Assembly (NCBI GenBank): GCA_013299045.1
Contig: JAAFJX010000026.1
Location: 1 to 54,756, forward strand
From: Cytophagales bacterium
GTDB taxonomy: Bacteria > Bacteroidota > Bacteroidia > Cytophagales > Bernardetiaceae
Length of the DNA: 54,756 nucleotides
Direction: 5' to 3'
The notes beneath the pieces are model-generated. The model was not told where the DNA came from and searched no databases. It worked only from the letters and a program-made list of their open reading frames with translations. A program made the translations under genes and the position numbers. Shown here piece after piece: positions 35,461 to 44,543 of this stretch. The stretch's first letter is position 1; every line of letters begins with the position of its first letter.

Positions 35461-36366
35461 ATGACTCATTCTACTGATTATCTGCACACCCTTGAGGACG
35501 AGGCCATTTATATTTTACGCGAAACAGCGGCGCAGTTTGAACGGCCAGCTCTGTTGTTTTCTGGTGGTAAAGACTCCATCGTGTTGGTGCATTTGGCTTT
35601 GCGCGCTTTCAGACCCAGCAAACTACCTTTTCCGCTTTTGCATATAGACACAGGGCACAACTTTCCCGAAGCGCTAGCGTTTCGAGACCAACTTGTGGCT
35701 TCTTTGGGTGAGCGATTGATAGTTGAAAGCGTAGAAGAAAGCATAAAAAAATACAATTTAAAGGAAACGAGTGGTCGTTTTCCGTCCCGAAATGGCTTGC
35801 AAACTTATACTTTGTTAGACAGCATTCAAGCACATCAATTTGATGCTTGTATAGGCGGCGCGCGGCGCGACGAGGAAAAGGCACGTGCCAAAGAGCGTAT
35901 CTTTTCTGTTCGCGACGACTTTGGCCAATGGAATCCAAAATTACAGAGGCCAGAACTCTGGAATATTTTGAATGGTAAAATTCAAAAAGACCATAACGTT
36001 AGGGTTTTTCCTATCAGTAACTGGACTGAACTAGACGTTTGGAACTATATTCAAACCAGAAAGATAGGCTTGCCAAGCCTTTATTTTGCACATCAACGCG
36101 AATGTATTGTGCATCAAGACAAACTCGTAGCCACTTCTCAGTTCATTCAGCCTCTCCCTACCGACAAGGTCGTAAAAGAGTGGGTGCGTTACCGTACCGT
36201 AGGAGACATGACCTGTACGGCGGCTGTTCCCTCCCGTGCTCAGAGCCTTGAGGCTGTCATTGCCGAAATCATTGAAACCAGCATCAGCGAGCGCGGCCAA
36301 ACCCGGCTAGACGACCAAGTATCGGAGGCGGCTATGGAAGACCGAAAAAAGCAAGGTTATTTTTAA
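35461..36366 (+). CDS. cysD: Sulfate adenylyltransferase subunit 2
   Basis: The catalytic subunit of ATP sulfurylase, forming APS from sulfate and ATP. It has 301 residues, as usual. The PP-loop is SGGKDSIVLVHLALRAF (about residues 34-50). Further motifs are LLHIDTGHNFPEALAFRD, ACIGGARRDEEKARAKERIF, and the CysD-specific WTELDVWNYI and GDMTCTAAVPS. The distance to cysH is 37 bases and to cysN 18 bases, so the three are one operon. Confidence 0.97.
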   Translation: MTHSTDYLHTLEDEAIYILRETAAQFERPALLFSGGKDSIVLVHLALRAFRPSKLPFPLLHIDTGHNFPEALAFRDQLVASLGERLIVESVEESIKKYNLKETSGRFPSRNGLQTYTLLDSIQAHQFDACIGGARRDEEKARAKERIFSVRDDFGQWNPKLQRPELWNILNGKIQKDHNVRVFPISNWTELDVWNYIQTRKIGLPSLYFAHQRECIVHQDKLVATSQFIQPLPTDKVVKEWVRYRTVGDMTCTAAVPSRAQSLEAVIAEIIETSISERGQTRLDDQVSEAAMEDRKKQGYF

Positions 36367-36384
36367 CTTCAATACATAAGAAAC

Positions 36385-37620
36385 ATGAATACGCTCAAAT
36401 TCATTACCGCTGGTAACGTAGATGACGGCAAAAGTACCCTCATCGGCCGCCTTTTGTACGATTCCGATAGCATTCATACAGACCAACTGGGGCTTATTCA
36501 AAAGCAGTCCAAGCGGCAAGAAGGCGAAGTGGACTTGGCGCTCATCACAGACGGCCTAAGAGCTGAACGTGAACAAGGCATTACGATTGATGTAGCCTAT
36601 AAATATTTTTCTACCTCAAAGCGCAAATTTATTATTGCAGACGCGCCTGGTCATGAGCAATATACCCGCAACATGATTACTGGAGCTTCCAATGCCGACC
36701 TCATCATTTTGCTCATTGATGCCCGAAAAGGCATAACCGAACAGACCAAACGACACGCAAGTATAGGCGCACTCATGGGCATCAAACACGCCGTTGTGGC
36801 CATCAACAAAATGGACTTGGTGGGCTACAATCAAAATATTTTTGAAAACATAATGGCTGATTTTGAAAATAAAAAGAGCAATTTGAGCTACACGCAAATT
36901 ACTTATATTCCTCTGAATGCCCTTCATGGTGATAATGTAGTCAAGAAATCAACTGCCATGCCTTGGTACACTGGCGAAGCACTACTGCCCTTTTTGGAGA
37001 GCGTGGTGGTCGATAAAGCTACGTCCAATGCCTTACGATTCCAAGTGCAATGGGTGGTTAGGCCCCATGAAGCACATTGGCATGACTATCGTGGTTATGC
37101 AGGCAATGTTTTGAGTGGAACACTTAGAGCAGGGCAGGCCGTAAGGCTTTGGCCAAGCCAAATAACCACACACATCAGCAAAATTGAGCGGCATCAAGAA
37201 GAAGTATTGGAGGCTGTGATGGGACAAAATGTCGTTTTACATTTGGGCAATGATTTAGACGCAAGCCGTGGCGATACGCTAACCGAAGCAGCAGCACTCA
37301 TACAATGCAGTAGCCAAATAGAAAGTTGGCTTTGTTGGCTGGATACCGATGCGTTGCAAATAGGAAAAACGTATTTGCTACAACACCGCTTTAGAACTGT
37401 ACGGGTAAAAGTACAAACTGTTTTGAAAACATGGGACATCAAAGAATGGCAATTCCAAGAATCTGGCAATAACTTAAAAATGAACGATATAGCTCAAGTT
37501 GTTTTGCGAACGAATCAGCCCTTATTTTATGATGCTTTTGCTGAGGTGCCTAGCAATGGCAACGCTATCTTGATAGACGAAACATCTTATAACACGGTGG
37601 CGGCCTGTATGTTCCTCTAA
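36385..37620 (+). CDS. cysN: Sulfate adenylyltransferase subunit 1
   Basis: The GTPase partner of CysD, driving ATP sulfurylase with GTP. It has 411 residues, near the size of single CysN proteins without a fused CysC kinase. G motifs: G1 GNVDDGKST (residues 10-18), switch I EREQGITIDVAYKYF, G3 DAPGHEQYTRNM, G4 NKMDLVGY. A beta-barrel elongation-factor-like C-terminal region follows. No APS kinase domain follows, consistent with the APS-type CysH encoded upstream. Confidence 0.97.
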   Translation: MNTLKFITAGNVDDGKSTLIGRLLYDSDSIHTDQLGLIQKQSKRQEGEVDLALITDGLRAEREQGITIDVAYKYFSTSKRKFIIADAPGHEQYTRNMITGASNADLIILLIDARKGITEQTKRHASIGALMGIKHAVVAINKMDLVGYNQNIFENIMADFENKKSNLSYTQITYIPLNALHGDNVVKKSTAMPWYTGEALLPFLESVVVDKATSNALRFQVQWVVRPHEAHWHDYRGYAGNVLSGTLRAGQAVRLWPSQITTHISKIERHQEEVLEAVMGQNVVLHLGNDLDASRGDTLTEAAALIQCSSQIESWLCWLDTDALQIGKTYLLQHRFRTVRVKVQTVLKTWDIKEWQFQESGNNLKMNDIAQVVLRTNQPLFYDAFAEVPSNGNAILIDETSYNTVAACMFL

Positions 37621-37645
37621 ACATCTCTCTTCATAACAAAAACTT

Positions 37646-38896
37646 ATGCCCGATAAGTATTTCTCTATTGCCTTAAAAACAGAAAACCTACGCTTTCTGA
37701 TAGTTGGTACGGGAGAAAGTGGCCAAAAAATAGCGCAGATGCTTTTAGCCAAAAGACCTGATTTAAGCCCTAAAATTATTCCAGAAAAGAATTATCAAGC
37801 CTCAGATTTAGAAGAAACTGACGTTCTGATAATAGCCACCGAAAGCTTTGAACAAAGCCATGTTATTAGCAGAACCGCCCAAGAACATGGCTGCCTAATT
37901 TATACAGCCGCCCAGCAGGTCTCATCAGATTTTTGTTTTGATGGTATCTTGGTGGCTCAGGAGTTGCCCCAATTTGAAAAACACGAAACCAAAACTCGGG
38001 CAGGTTTGGGCTATGTACGTACACAGGGTGTTAAAGTTCGTCAAAATAAACGCTTGGTTTTTAGGCTGGCCGCTCTTTTTTTGCTCTCGTTTATAGGTTG
38101 TGGGTTGGCCAACTTGCTGCCGTTGGATACGCTCTGGGCAGTAGTGCTGGCGCTGCCACACGCGCTTTATGGCATGGTAGGCGTGGGATTTATGGCGCAG
38201 TTGGTAGATGGTGCAGTGGGTTTGGGCTATGGTGTTACGTGTGCTACAAGCATGATGCTTTTGGGCATTAAGCTACCAGCTATTAGTGGCGGAATCCACA
38301 CTGCGGAAATGTTTTCTAGTGCTATCAGCGGCTATTCGCACTATAAGTTTGGGAATGTTAATCAAAAATTATTGCGCTGGCTTGCTGCTTCGGGTGTACT
38401 GGGTGCTGTGGCAGGGGCAAGTTTATTGGTATATGTAGGGACACGCTTTGAATCAATTACTTATGCTATTTTGTCGGGCTACACGGCTCTAATTGGTATC
38501 CGACTGCTTTTTATTGCTTTTCAAAAAAATATTGTAAAAGGCTCTGTTCGTTATGTAGGTCTTTTGGGCTTTGTGGGGGGCTTTTTTGATGCCTTTGGCG
38601 GCGGCGGCTGGGGTCCTATTGTGAGCTCTACGCTGTTGGCTAAGGGCAGAAAATCCCAATACGTTGTAGGAACTGTCAGTATGGCTGAATTTTTTGTAAC
38701 TTTTTCAGCCTCTTTGGTATTTTTTTCTACTTTAGGCATAAGCCATTGGCCAGTTGTGTTGGGTTTGATAATTGGCGGAAGTTTGGCTGCTCCCATTGCG
38801 GCAAGACTCAGCGGCAAGATTCCACAAAAAGTAGCACTAAGTTTTGTGGCTTTTTTGGTAATTCTGTTCAGCATCAGGGTCTTTATGAAAATATGA
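37646..38896 (+). CDS. SirC-like domain fused to a TauE/SafE-type permease
   Basis: A two-domain protein of 416 residues. Residues 1-110 form a Rossmann-type domain resembling precorrin-2 dehydrogenase/sirohydrochlorin ferrochelatase, the CysG/SirC N-terminus. It shows YFSIALKTENLRFLIVGTGE (nucleotide loop GTGESG at 21-26), DVLIIATESFEQ, then the SDFCFDGILV stretch in the place where CysG has its CDF-like segment. After a linker come about eight membrane helices of the TauE/SafE (DUF81) family, with PHALYGMVGVGFMAQLVDGA and GGFFDAFGGGGWGPIVSS as the duplicated signature. TauE/SafE proteins move sulfite, sulfonates or related anions. It starts 25 bases after cysN, so it is probably the last gene of the sulfur operon. 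The coupling of a siroheme-type domain with a sulfite exporter fold is unusual. Confidence 0.75.
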   Translation: MPDKYFSIALKTENLRFLIVGTGESGQKIAQMLLAKRPDLSPKIIPEKNYQASDLEETDVLIIATESFEQSHVISRTAQEHGCLIYTAAQQVSSDFCFDGILVAQELPQFEKHETKTRAGLGYVRTQGVKVRQNKRLVFRLAALFLLSFIGCGLANLLPLDTLWAVVLALPHALYGMVGVGFMAQLVDGAVGLGYGVTCATSMMLLGIKLPAISGGIHTAEMFSSAISGYSHYKFGNVNQKLLRWLAASGVLGAVAGASLLVYVGTRFESITYAILSGYTALIGIRLLFIAFQKNIVKGSVRYVGLLGFVGGFFDAFGGGGWGPIVSSTLLAKGRKSQYVVGTVSMAEFFVTFSASLVFFSTLGISHWPVVLGLIIGGSLAAPIAARLSGKIPQKVALSFVAFLVILFSIRVFMKI

Positions 38897-38926
38897 CCAA
38901 GCATCGTCTTGTGGCTTGTTTTTTTC

Positions 38927-38962
38927 TTGCAAGTTATTGGTGTCTTGCAAGTTGTTAGTGTC
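38927..38962 (+). repeat. Tandem 2 x 18-base repeat
   Basis: TTGCAAGTTATTGGTGTC is followed directly by TTGCAAGTTGTTAGTGTC, two mismatches apart, just after the permease gene. Non-coding; probably slippage. Confidence 0.7.
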
Positions 38963-39042
38963 TCACGAACAACAAAAAGTCTTTAGCTATAAGATTCAAA
39001 AGTGCCATAAAAATTGTACTTTTGTGCCCAAAATAATCTGTT

Positions 39043-39480
39043 ATGTATAAATTTTTGCCGCTTGTATTGATGCTGCTTTTGTGTGTAAAGACAACCAAAG
39101 CCCAAGGCGTAGATGGTCTTTGGCGTACTTTGGCCAAAGTGGCGTATTCCAAAAAATACAGCGAAGAACTCATGGATAATATCCTTGTTCCTCAATTTGG
39201 GGCAGAGGTATTGGCACTAGAAGGTAAGGAGGTTATTATTTCGGGGCACGTCATGCCGCTTGAAATTGGTGAAAAATACTTTGTTTTGTCTGCCTTTCCT
39301 TTTTCATCTTGCTATTTTTGCGGTAAGGCAGGCCCCGAAACCGTCATGGAGATATACACTAAAAAAACTTTTAAGCTCAGTACTCCCACCGTACGGCTCA
39401 AAGGCAAACTCAAATTGAATAAAACGGACATCAATCATTTGTTTTATATGCTCAAAGATGCTGAAATAATTACTAAATAA
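39043..39480 (+). CDS. Small exported protein, DUF3299-like
   Basis: A 145-residue protein with a signal peptide ending near TKAQ (residue 21). The mature part includes the GKEVIISGHVMPLEIGEKYF stretch and then CYFCGKAGPETVMEIY with a CxxC pair. This resembles small periplasmic DUF3299-type proteins whose sequences contain a C-F-C-G-x-A-G-P-E motif; the CxxC may bind a metal or be redox active. A TACTTTTG promoter box lies at 39017-39024. Its function is unknown. folC begins 6 bases after its stop codon. Confidence 0.65.
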   Translation: MYKFLPLVLMLLLCVKTTKAQGVDGLWRTLAKVAYSKKYSEELMDNILVPQFGAEVLALEGKEVIISGHVMPLEIGEKYFVLSAFPFSSCYFCGKAGPETVMEIYTKKTFKLSTPTVRLKGKLKLNKTDINHLFYMLKDAEIITK

Positions 39481-39486
39481 GCAATA

Positions 39487-40767
39487 ATGACCTACCAAGA
39501 AGTTCTTGATTATCTTTATTCTGCCTTGCCCATGTATCAAAAAGTGGGTAAGGTAGCTTATACCAAAACATTAGACAATATCATTGCCTTAGATGAGGCT
39601 TTGGGTTACCCTTCCAAAAAGTTCAAAAGCATACACGTGGCAGGTACAAACGGCAAGGGGAGCTGTTCACATCTATTGGCTGCCATTTTGCAAAGTGCGG
39701 GTTATAAAGTAGGACTTTATACCTCGCCACACCTTAAATCTTTTACGGAACGTATCAGGATAAATGGGCAGGAAGTAGAACAGAGTTTTATTCAGAACTT
39801 CGTAACCACTCATTTTGAGTTGCTGAGCCAGATTAAGCCCTCTTTTTTTGAAATGACGGTGGCTATGGCCTACACCTATTTTGCAGAACGGGTGGACTAT
39901 GCCATTATAGAGGTTGGCTTGGGCGGGCGCTTGGATTCTACCAATATCATTCAGCCAATTCTTAGCCTTATTACACAAATTAGCTACGACCATCAGGATA
40001 TACTCGGCGAAACACTCACTCAGATTGCAACCGAAAAAGCGGGTATCATTAAAACTCAAACACCCACTATAGTTAGCCAAAGGCAAGAGGAAGTCCAAAA
40101 AGTATTCATTGAAACGGCCTCTGCGCTAAATAGCCCGCTTCAATTTGCTTCGGATAACTACAGCGCTGTTTTTTTAGACAACAGCTCAGAGATATTGCTT
40201 CTGCGGCATGGTCAAACCATTTTGCATCTGCCTGAGTGTTCGTTGCGTGGTACTTATCAACTCCATAATTTTGCTGGTGTTTTTTGTGCGGTTGATGCCT
40301 TGCGTAATATGGGACTTAAAATAAGCGACCTCGCCATACAGCAAGGATTTAGTGGCGTAAGCCATATCACGGGGCTTAAGGGGCGTTGGCAAATACTGGG
40401 CACGAACCCGCTCTGTGTGGCAGATGTAGCGCATAACGAGGGGGGGCTTCGCGAAGTAATTAGACAAATTCAGGCTTATGCGCCTACACAAACCTATATT
40501 GTTTTGGGTGTGGTCAGAGACAAGGATTTACAGAAAGTTCTGGCGCTGCTGCCGCAAAATGCCTGCTATATTTTTTGTCAAGCCAATATTGAAAGAGCAC
40601 TTGATGCTTCCATTCTGAAGAAAACTGCTCAGCAATACGGCCTTGAGGGCATGGTCATCAAAGACCCCAATGCCGCGCTGGCCAAGGCACGAACTTTGGC
40701 ACAGGCCAACGACCTTATATTTATAGGCGGCAGCACATTTGTTGTGGCAGAAATTGATAATCTTTGA
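39487..40767 (+). CDS. folC: Dihydrofolate/folylpolyglutamate synthase
   Basis: Adds glutamates to folates, and in many bacteria also makes dihydrofolate from dihydropteroate. It has 426 residues, standard length. The N-terminal P-loop is VAGTNGKGSCSHLLAAILQS (about residues 51-70), then YTSPHLKSFTERIRING, the DYAIIEVGLGGRLDSTN motif for the Mur-ligase fold, and KAGIIK. The C-terminal domain contains ADVAHNEGG and the PQNACYIF region. It follows the DUF3299-like gene and precedes the NuoI-like gene by 17 bases. Confidence 0.96.
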   Translation: MTYQEVLDYLYSALPMYQKVGKVAYTKTLDNIIALDEALGYPSKKFKSIHVAGTNGKGSCSHLLAAILQSAGYKVGLYTSPHLKSFTERIRINGQEVEQSFIQNFVTTHFELLSQIKPSFFEMTVAMAYTYFAERVDYAIIEVGLGGRLDSTNIIQPILSLITQISYDHQDILGETLTQIATEKAGIIKTQTPTIVSQRQEEVQKVFIETASALNSPLQFASDNYSAVFLDNSSEILLLRHGQTILHLPECSLRGTYQLHNFAGVFCAVDALRNMGLKISDLAIQQGFSGVSHITGLKGRWQILGTNPLCVADVAHNEGGLREVIRQIQAYAPTQTYIVLGVVRDKDLQKVLALLPQNACYIFCQANIERALDASILKKTAQQYGLEGMVIKDPNAALAKARTLAQANDLIFIGGSTFVVAEIDNL

Positions 40768-40784
40768 TAAAAGACACCTAAGCT

Positions 40785-41360
40785 ATGACCAAACGACCTC
40801 CGCTTTCTCAAAAAATGAATTGGCTTAGTATAGCACAACCCATTTGGGTTGCTTTGAGGCACTTCTGGCAGTCCATAACACGCACGCCCAAACCAGAAAT
40901 CAGCATACAGAGCCATAACTACTTTGAACAGCAAAATGGCATTGTAACGCTTACGTATCCCAAAGAAAAACTCAAAATACCAGATAATGGGCGATACCAA
41001 CTTCATAATGAAATAGACGACTGCATTGTATGTGATAAGTGTGCCGAGATATGTCCCGTAAACTGCATTGATATAGAGTCTATTAGGGCAGTTGCTTTGG
41101 TAGGTACGGCCTCTGACGGCACTCCTATCAGGCTGTATGCGTCAAAGTTTGACATTGATATGTCGCAGTGCTGTTATTGTGGTCTTTGCACAACAGTTTG
41201 TCCTACCGAATGCCTTACTATGAGTGCTGAATATGACATCAGTACATTTGGCTTGGGCGAACATATTTTACATTTTTCAAACATGAGCGCCCAAGATGCA
41301 GCGTTGCGCCGCAATGAATGGGCGGCACACCAAGCCTCAAAAGCTCGGCCTAAAGACTAA
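40785..41360 (+). CDS. NuoI-like 2x[4Fe-4S] ferredoxin subunit
   Basis: A 191-residue protein with two 4Fe-4S binding sites: CIVCDKCAEICP (about residues 83-94) and CCYCGLCTTVCP (about 126-137). Both follow the C-x2-C-x2-C-x3-C pattern. The N-terminal SIAQPIWVALRHFW segment is like the membrane-peripheral start of the NADH dehydrogenase I subunit NuoI. The NuoI role in complex I electron transfer is the best guess. It stands 17 bases after folC and apart from any nuo cluster. Alternatives are a ferredoxin of another membrane complex. Confidence 0.75.
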   Translation: MTKRPPLSQKMNWLSIAQPIWVALRHFWQSITRTPKPEISIQSHNYFEQQNGIVTLTYPKEKLKIPDNGRYQLHNEIDDCIVCDKCAEICPVNCIDIESIRAVALVGTASDGTPIRLYASKFDIDMSQCCYCGLCTTVCPTECLTMSAEYDISTFGLGEHILHFSNMSAQDAALRRNEWAAHQASKARPKD

Positions 41361-41411
41361 ACGAAACGCTAGGCCTGACAACAAAAGCCATCAGTATTGA
41401 ATCTAGAAAAA

Positions 41412-41442
41412 TTGCCGCTCTCAAAAATTAGATTTATATTTG
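41412..41442 (+). promoter_or_regulatory. Bacteroidota-type promoter of the VWA gene
   Basis: TTGC at 41412-41415 and TATATTTG at 41435-41442 with a 19-base spacer. The ATG follows 43 bases later. Confidence 0.7.
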
Positions 41443-41485
41443 GAATCAATTTAGTCATTTTTAAAAATTTTAGATAAGCTGCTTA

Positions 41486-42910
41486 ATGAAAAAAAACCAT
41501 TCAAGAATTTGTTTCTGGTCGCTTTTTTTGTTGTTCTTAACCACTAGTTATGCTTTTGGACAAGGCGGTTACTCTTCTGCTTCTATGGGTTTGAGCCGCG
41601 AGGCATCTGGTTTAGGTATTATCCCGCCGCCCGATGCCATTCGCGTAGAAGAATATTTGAATTATCATAAACACGCTCTGCCTATGCCCGAGAGCGATGA
41701 GCCTGTGCGCATGGATATTCGCTGGGGCGCGCCCTATGTAAACACCTATCATAATGAGGCAGTTTTGCAAATTGGGTTCACCACTCTGCCCAAAGGCGAA
41801 GGCAAGAACATCATTCCACCCTTGAATGTAGGTGTGGTGGTAGATAAGAGTGGTTCAATGAATGAGTTTAGGAAGATACAGAAAGTGAAAGAGGCGCTTT
41901 TGGCCTTTTTGGACGGTTTGCGCGAAGATGATATTTTTTCTATTGCAGTTTTTGACCACGAGTCTGAAGTCATCTTTCCGAGCCAAAAGGTGGGCAATAA
42001 AGTTACAGCGCGTTTGGCTATTGAAGGCATTGCAGGGAACGGCTCTACCAACATCAACAGTGGGCTTATGGACGGCCTCAAGCAAGTGGAAAAGAAGTAT
42101 GACAAAAGATACACCAACGCCGTTATTTTGCTCACGGACGGTATAGCCAACCAAGGTGAAACTGCCCCAGAGAAGATTTTGAACAATGCAATGCCCTACA
42201 TAGAACGGGGTATCACAGTCTCTACAATTGGCGTAGGCCGCGACCTCAACCATAACCTCCTCCGCGACCTCGCCCAGCAAGGCAAAGGACAAGTTCACTT
42301 TCTGGCAGATAGCGCCGATGTAAAAAAAATATTTGTACAAGAATTAGAGGCACTTCTTTCGCCCAAAGCCCGAAAAGTGAGGCTTGAAGTAGAAGGCAAC
42401 GAGGCCATGTCTATTAAAGACATTTATGGCTACTCGCCAAAATTTGATGAGAACCGTGTTCAATTTGAGTTAGATAACATGAATGCGGGTCTTACGCAAG
42501 TGGTTTTGCTCAGGTATCAGCTCAATAGCGCGCAAACGAATGAAACAGATTTGAAGTTCCGCATTACGCTCACTTACGAAGACGTTACCCAAGAAAACAA
42601 AAAGGGCAGCCAAATGCAGGAGATTCAGCTAAAAATCAAGCCGGACTTAGACAAAAAGCACAATTGGCTTGCGGATGCCGAAGTCAAAAAAAACTATTGC
42701 ATTGCACAGATGGCGCAAGGTATTAAACAAATGGCTACTTTGCACTTTCAGGGCAAAACAGAAGAGGCCGAAGATTTGATAGATATTACGGTGGGCAGCG
42801 TCAAGAGTGCCTACAAAGGCTTCCGCGACCCCGACGTAAGCCGAATGCTGACTATCATTGAGCAATATGCTGCTGCCTTTGATACCTGGCGTATGTCGCG
42901 CAAAGACTAA
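41486..42910 (+). CDS. von Willebrand factor A domain protein, YfbK-like
   Basis: An exported protein of 474 residues with a signal peptide (cleavage near AFGQ, residue 25). The YfbK-type N-terminal stretch is RVEEYLNYHKHALPMPESDE. The VWA domain has the MIDAS loop VVDKSGSMNEF (about 113-123), GSTNINSGLMDGL, and ILLTDGIANQGE for the second and third metal-binding loops. The C-terminus has a helical extension. Metal-dependent protein binding at the cell surface or periplasm is likely, but the partner is not known. It stands as a single unit with its own promoter. Confidence 0.88.
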   Translation: MKKNHSRICFWSLFLLFLTTSYAFGQGGYSSASMGLSREASGLGIIPPPDAIRVEEYLNYHKHALPMPESDEPVRMDIRWGAPYVNTYHNEAVLQIGFTTLPKGEGKNIIPPLNVGVVVDKSGSMNEFRKIQKVKEALLAFLDGLREDDIFSIAVFDHESEVIFPSQKVGNKVTARLAIEGIAGNGSTNINSGLMDGLKQVEKKYDKRYTNAVILLTDGIANQGETAPEKILNNAMPYIERGITVSTIGVGRDLNHNLLRDLAQQGKGQVHFLADSADVKKIFVQELEALLSPKARKVRLEVEGNEAMSIKDIYGYSPKFDENRVQFELDNMNAGLTQVVLLRYQLNSAQTNETDLKFRITLTYEDVTQENKKGSQMQEIQLKIKPDLDKKHNWLADAEVKKNYCIAQMAQGIKQMATLHFQGKTEEAEDLIDITVGSVKSAYKGFRDPDVSRMLTIIEQYAAAFDTWRMSRKD

Positions 42911-43024
42911 AAAGCCTTTTTTTTGTTCTCATCAACAAAAAAGACCTGTCCATATACAAGGTTTTTATGTGAAATGTTTTAATTTTGCAGACTGTTGCGT
43001 CCTAAATACTCAATGAATTTTGCT

Positions 43025-44524
43025 ATGAAAAAGCGTTACTTGTTCCTTTTTTTGTTGGTTAGTTTTTTGGGTGCTTGTATTCCTATTGAAGACAAGTTCA
43101 AGCCTTTTATCTTGAATTTTGACCTTGAAGACTCTTATTTTTTGCAGGATAGTATTCTTATTGCTGCTACACTTACTGATGACATTGGCATAGAGACGGT
43201 CATTGTGAGTGTTGGATATGACGACCCCACTGCCCCCAGTGCTTGGTCTAAGATTGATAGTTTTTCTACACGTGGAGGCCGTGTGTTTAATTTAGATACT
43301 TTTTTTGTAGTCCCTACGCGCATTAAGCAGGGCAATTATTTTATGACCATCACCGTTCGGGACGTTGGCGGTAACCTTGAAACTGCTACCGAAAACTTCC
43401 AGATTCTGGGCGATGCACGTGGCCCTGTTTTTAGCGAAGTTTTGATTGCCAATATGCCAGAGGACGAGCTAGGCGCACCAAGCAATGGTTCCGATTTTGG
43501 CGGCAGTTATTTGGCCTGCGCCAACCAAAGTGTATTTTTTACGGGCACACTCACCGACAATTTAGGAATTGCCAAGCTGGAGGCTTATTATGAGAACTTA
43601 CCTGACGGTATTGAAGGGCTTTCAGAGTCAAGAATCCTCGATAACCGCGAGGAGGTAAGCATGGAAAATATTTTTGGCGATGACCTCAAGATACCACTCG
43701 GCTTGACCCCCGAAGATAAATTCTTATTGGTTCTGGAGGCCACAGACAAAGATGGCAATACCAGCCGCTATGAATTTGACCTCACTATAGACGAAGATTG
43801 CGACAGCGAAGCTCCTATAGTTAATGTATTAGAGACCTTCCCAGATATTGACCTAGAACTAAACCAAGCCTCTATTGTTCAAGGAGATACCCTCTTTGTT
43901 ACGGCAGTGGAAGTTACTGACAACAAAAAAATTAGACGCTTTTTAGCCAAATTACGCACGCCTACGGCAGGCGAGACGGTGCTTATTGATGATAGCGTGG
44001 ACGTGGAAGCGCTTTATGTGCCAGAGGTCATTGCAGTGCCTATCCCTGTAACAGCGCGCCCTGGTTCGGACTTTGAGCTGATACTTCTGGCTGGCGATGA
44101 CCGTGGCAATGTATCTGAGCCATACAGTATTATGATTGATGTTCTGCGCGATACGCCACCCGAAATATTTGTAACAACTGCCACTGAAATTGCGCCCACT
44201 GGTGCAACTCGTTCCCTTTCATTGAGCACGGTTACGCCTGTTGGTATTAAGGAGAACAGACGTTTACGCATAGATGGCAAAATTAAAGAGGATATAGCCT
44301 TCAAAAGCATTAAGATACTTTGGGGAGCAGCTGGTAGCGAAGAGGAGCAAGTCAATTTGAGCGAGGACGATTTGTTTGGTCTGAGCATCTATGATTTTTC
44401 GACGGGCAGCAACGAATATCTTGTGCCTGATGTGGCAGTAGGCACAGTGCTAAACCTAATTATTGAGGCATCGGACAACCGCGACCAGACTGTAAAAATC
44501 ATTTATAAGTTCATTATTGAATAG
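43025..44524 (+). CDS. Surface lipoprotein with Ig-like repeats, unknown function
   Basis: A lipoprotein of 499 residues. The signal peptide starts at the Met of MKKRYLFLFLLVSFLGAC, with the lipobox Cys at 18. At least three repeated beta-sandwich-like segments follow (ADLT-type phrases such as IAATLTDDIGIETVIVSVGY, FTGTLTDNLGIAKLEAYYE, ITVRDVGGNLETATENFQ, LVLEATDKDGNTSRYEFDLT). The pattern of 'development plus D-D-x-G-I' repeats suggests cadherin- or Ig-like modules. The function is unknown. I prefer the ATG at 43025; 43013 is an in-frame alternative. It begins a run of three genes with the next lipoprotein and a polytopic membrane protein. Confidence 0.7.
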   Translation: MKKRYLFLFLLVSFLGACIPIEDKFKPFILNFDLEDSYFLQDSILIAATLTDDIGIETVIVSVGYDDPTAPSAWSKIDSFSTRGGRVFNLDTFFVVPTRIKQGNYFMTITVRDVGGNLETATENFQILGDARGPVFSEVLIANMPEDELGAPSNGSDFGGSYLACANQSVFFTGTLTDNLGIAKLEAYYENLPDGIEGLSESRILDNREEVSMENIFGDDLKIPLGLTPEDKFLLVLEATDKDGNTSRYEFDLTIDEDCDSEAPIVNVLETFPDIDLELNQASIVQGDTLFVTAVEVTDNKKIRRFLAKLRTPTAGETVLIDDSVDVEALYVPEVIAVPIPVTARPGSDFELILLAGDDRGNVSEPYSIMIDVLRDTPPEIFVTTATEIAPTGATRSLSLSTVTPVGIKENRRLRIDGKIKEDIAFKSIKILWGAAGSEEEQVNLSEDDLFGLSIYDFSTGSNEYLVPDVAVGTVLNLIIEASDNRDQTVKIIYKFIIE

Positions 44525-44543
44525 AACATTAGCCACTAAAAGA

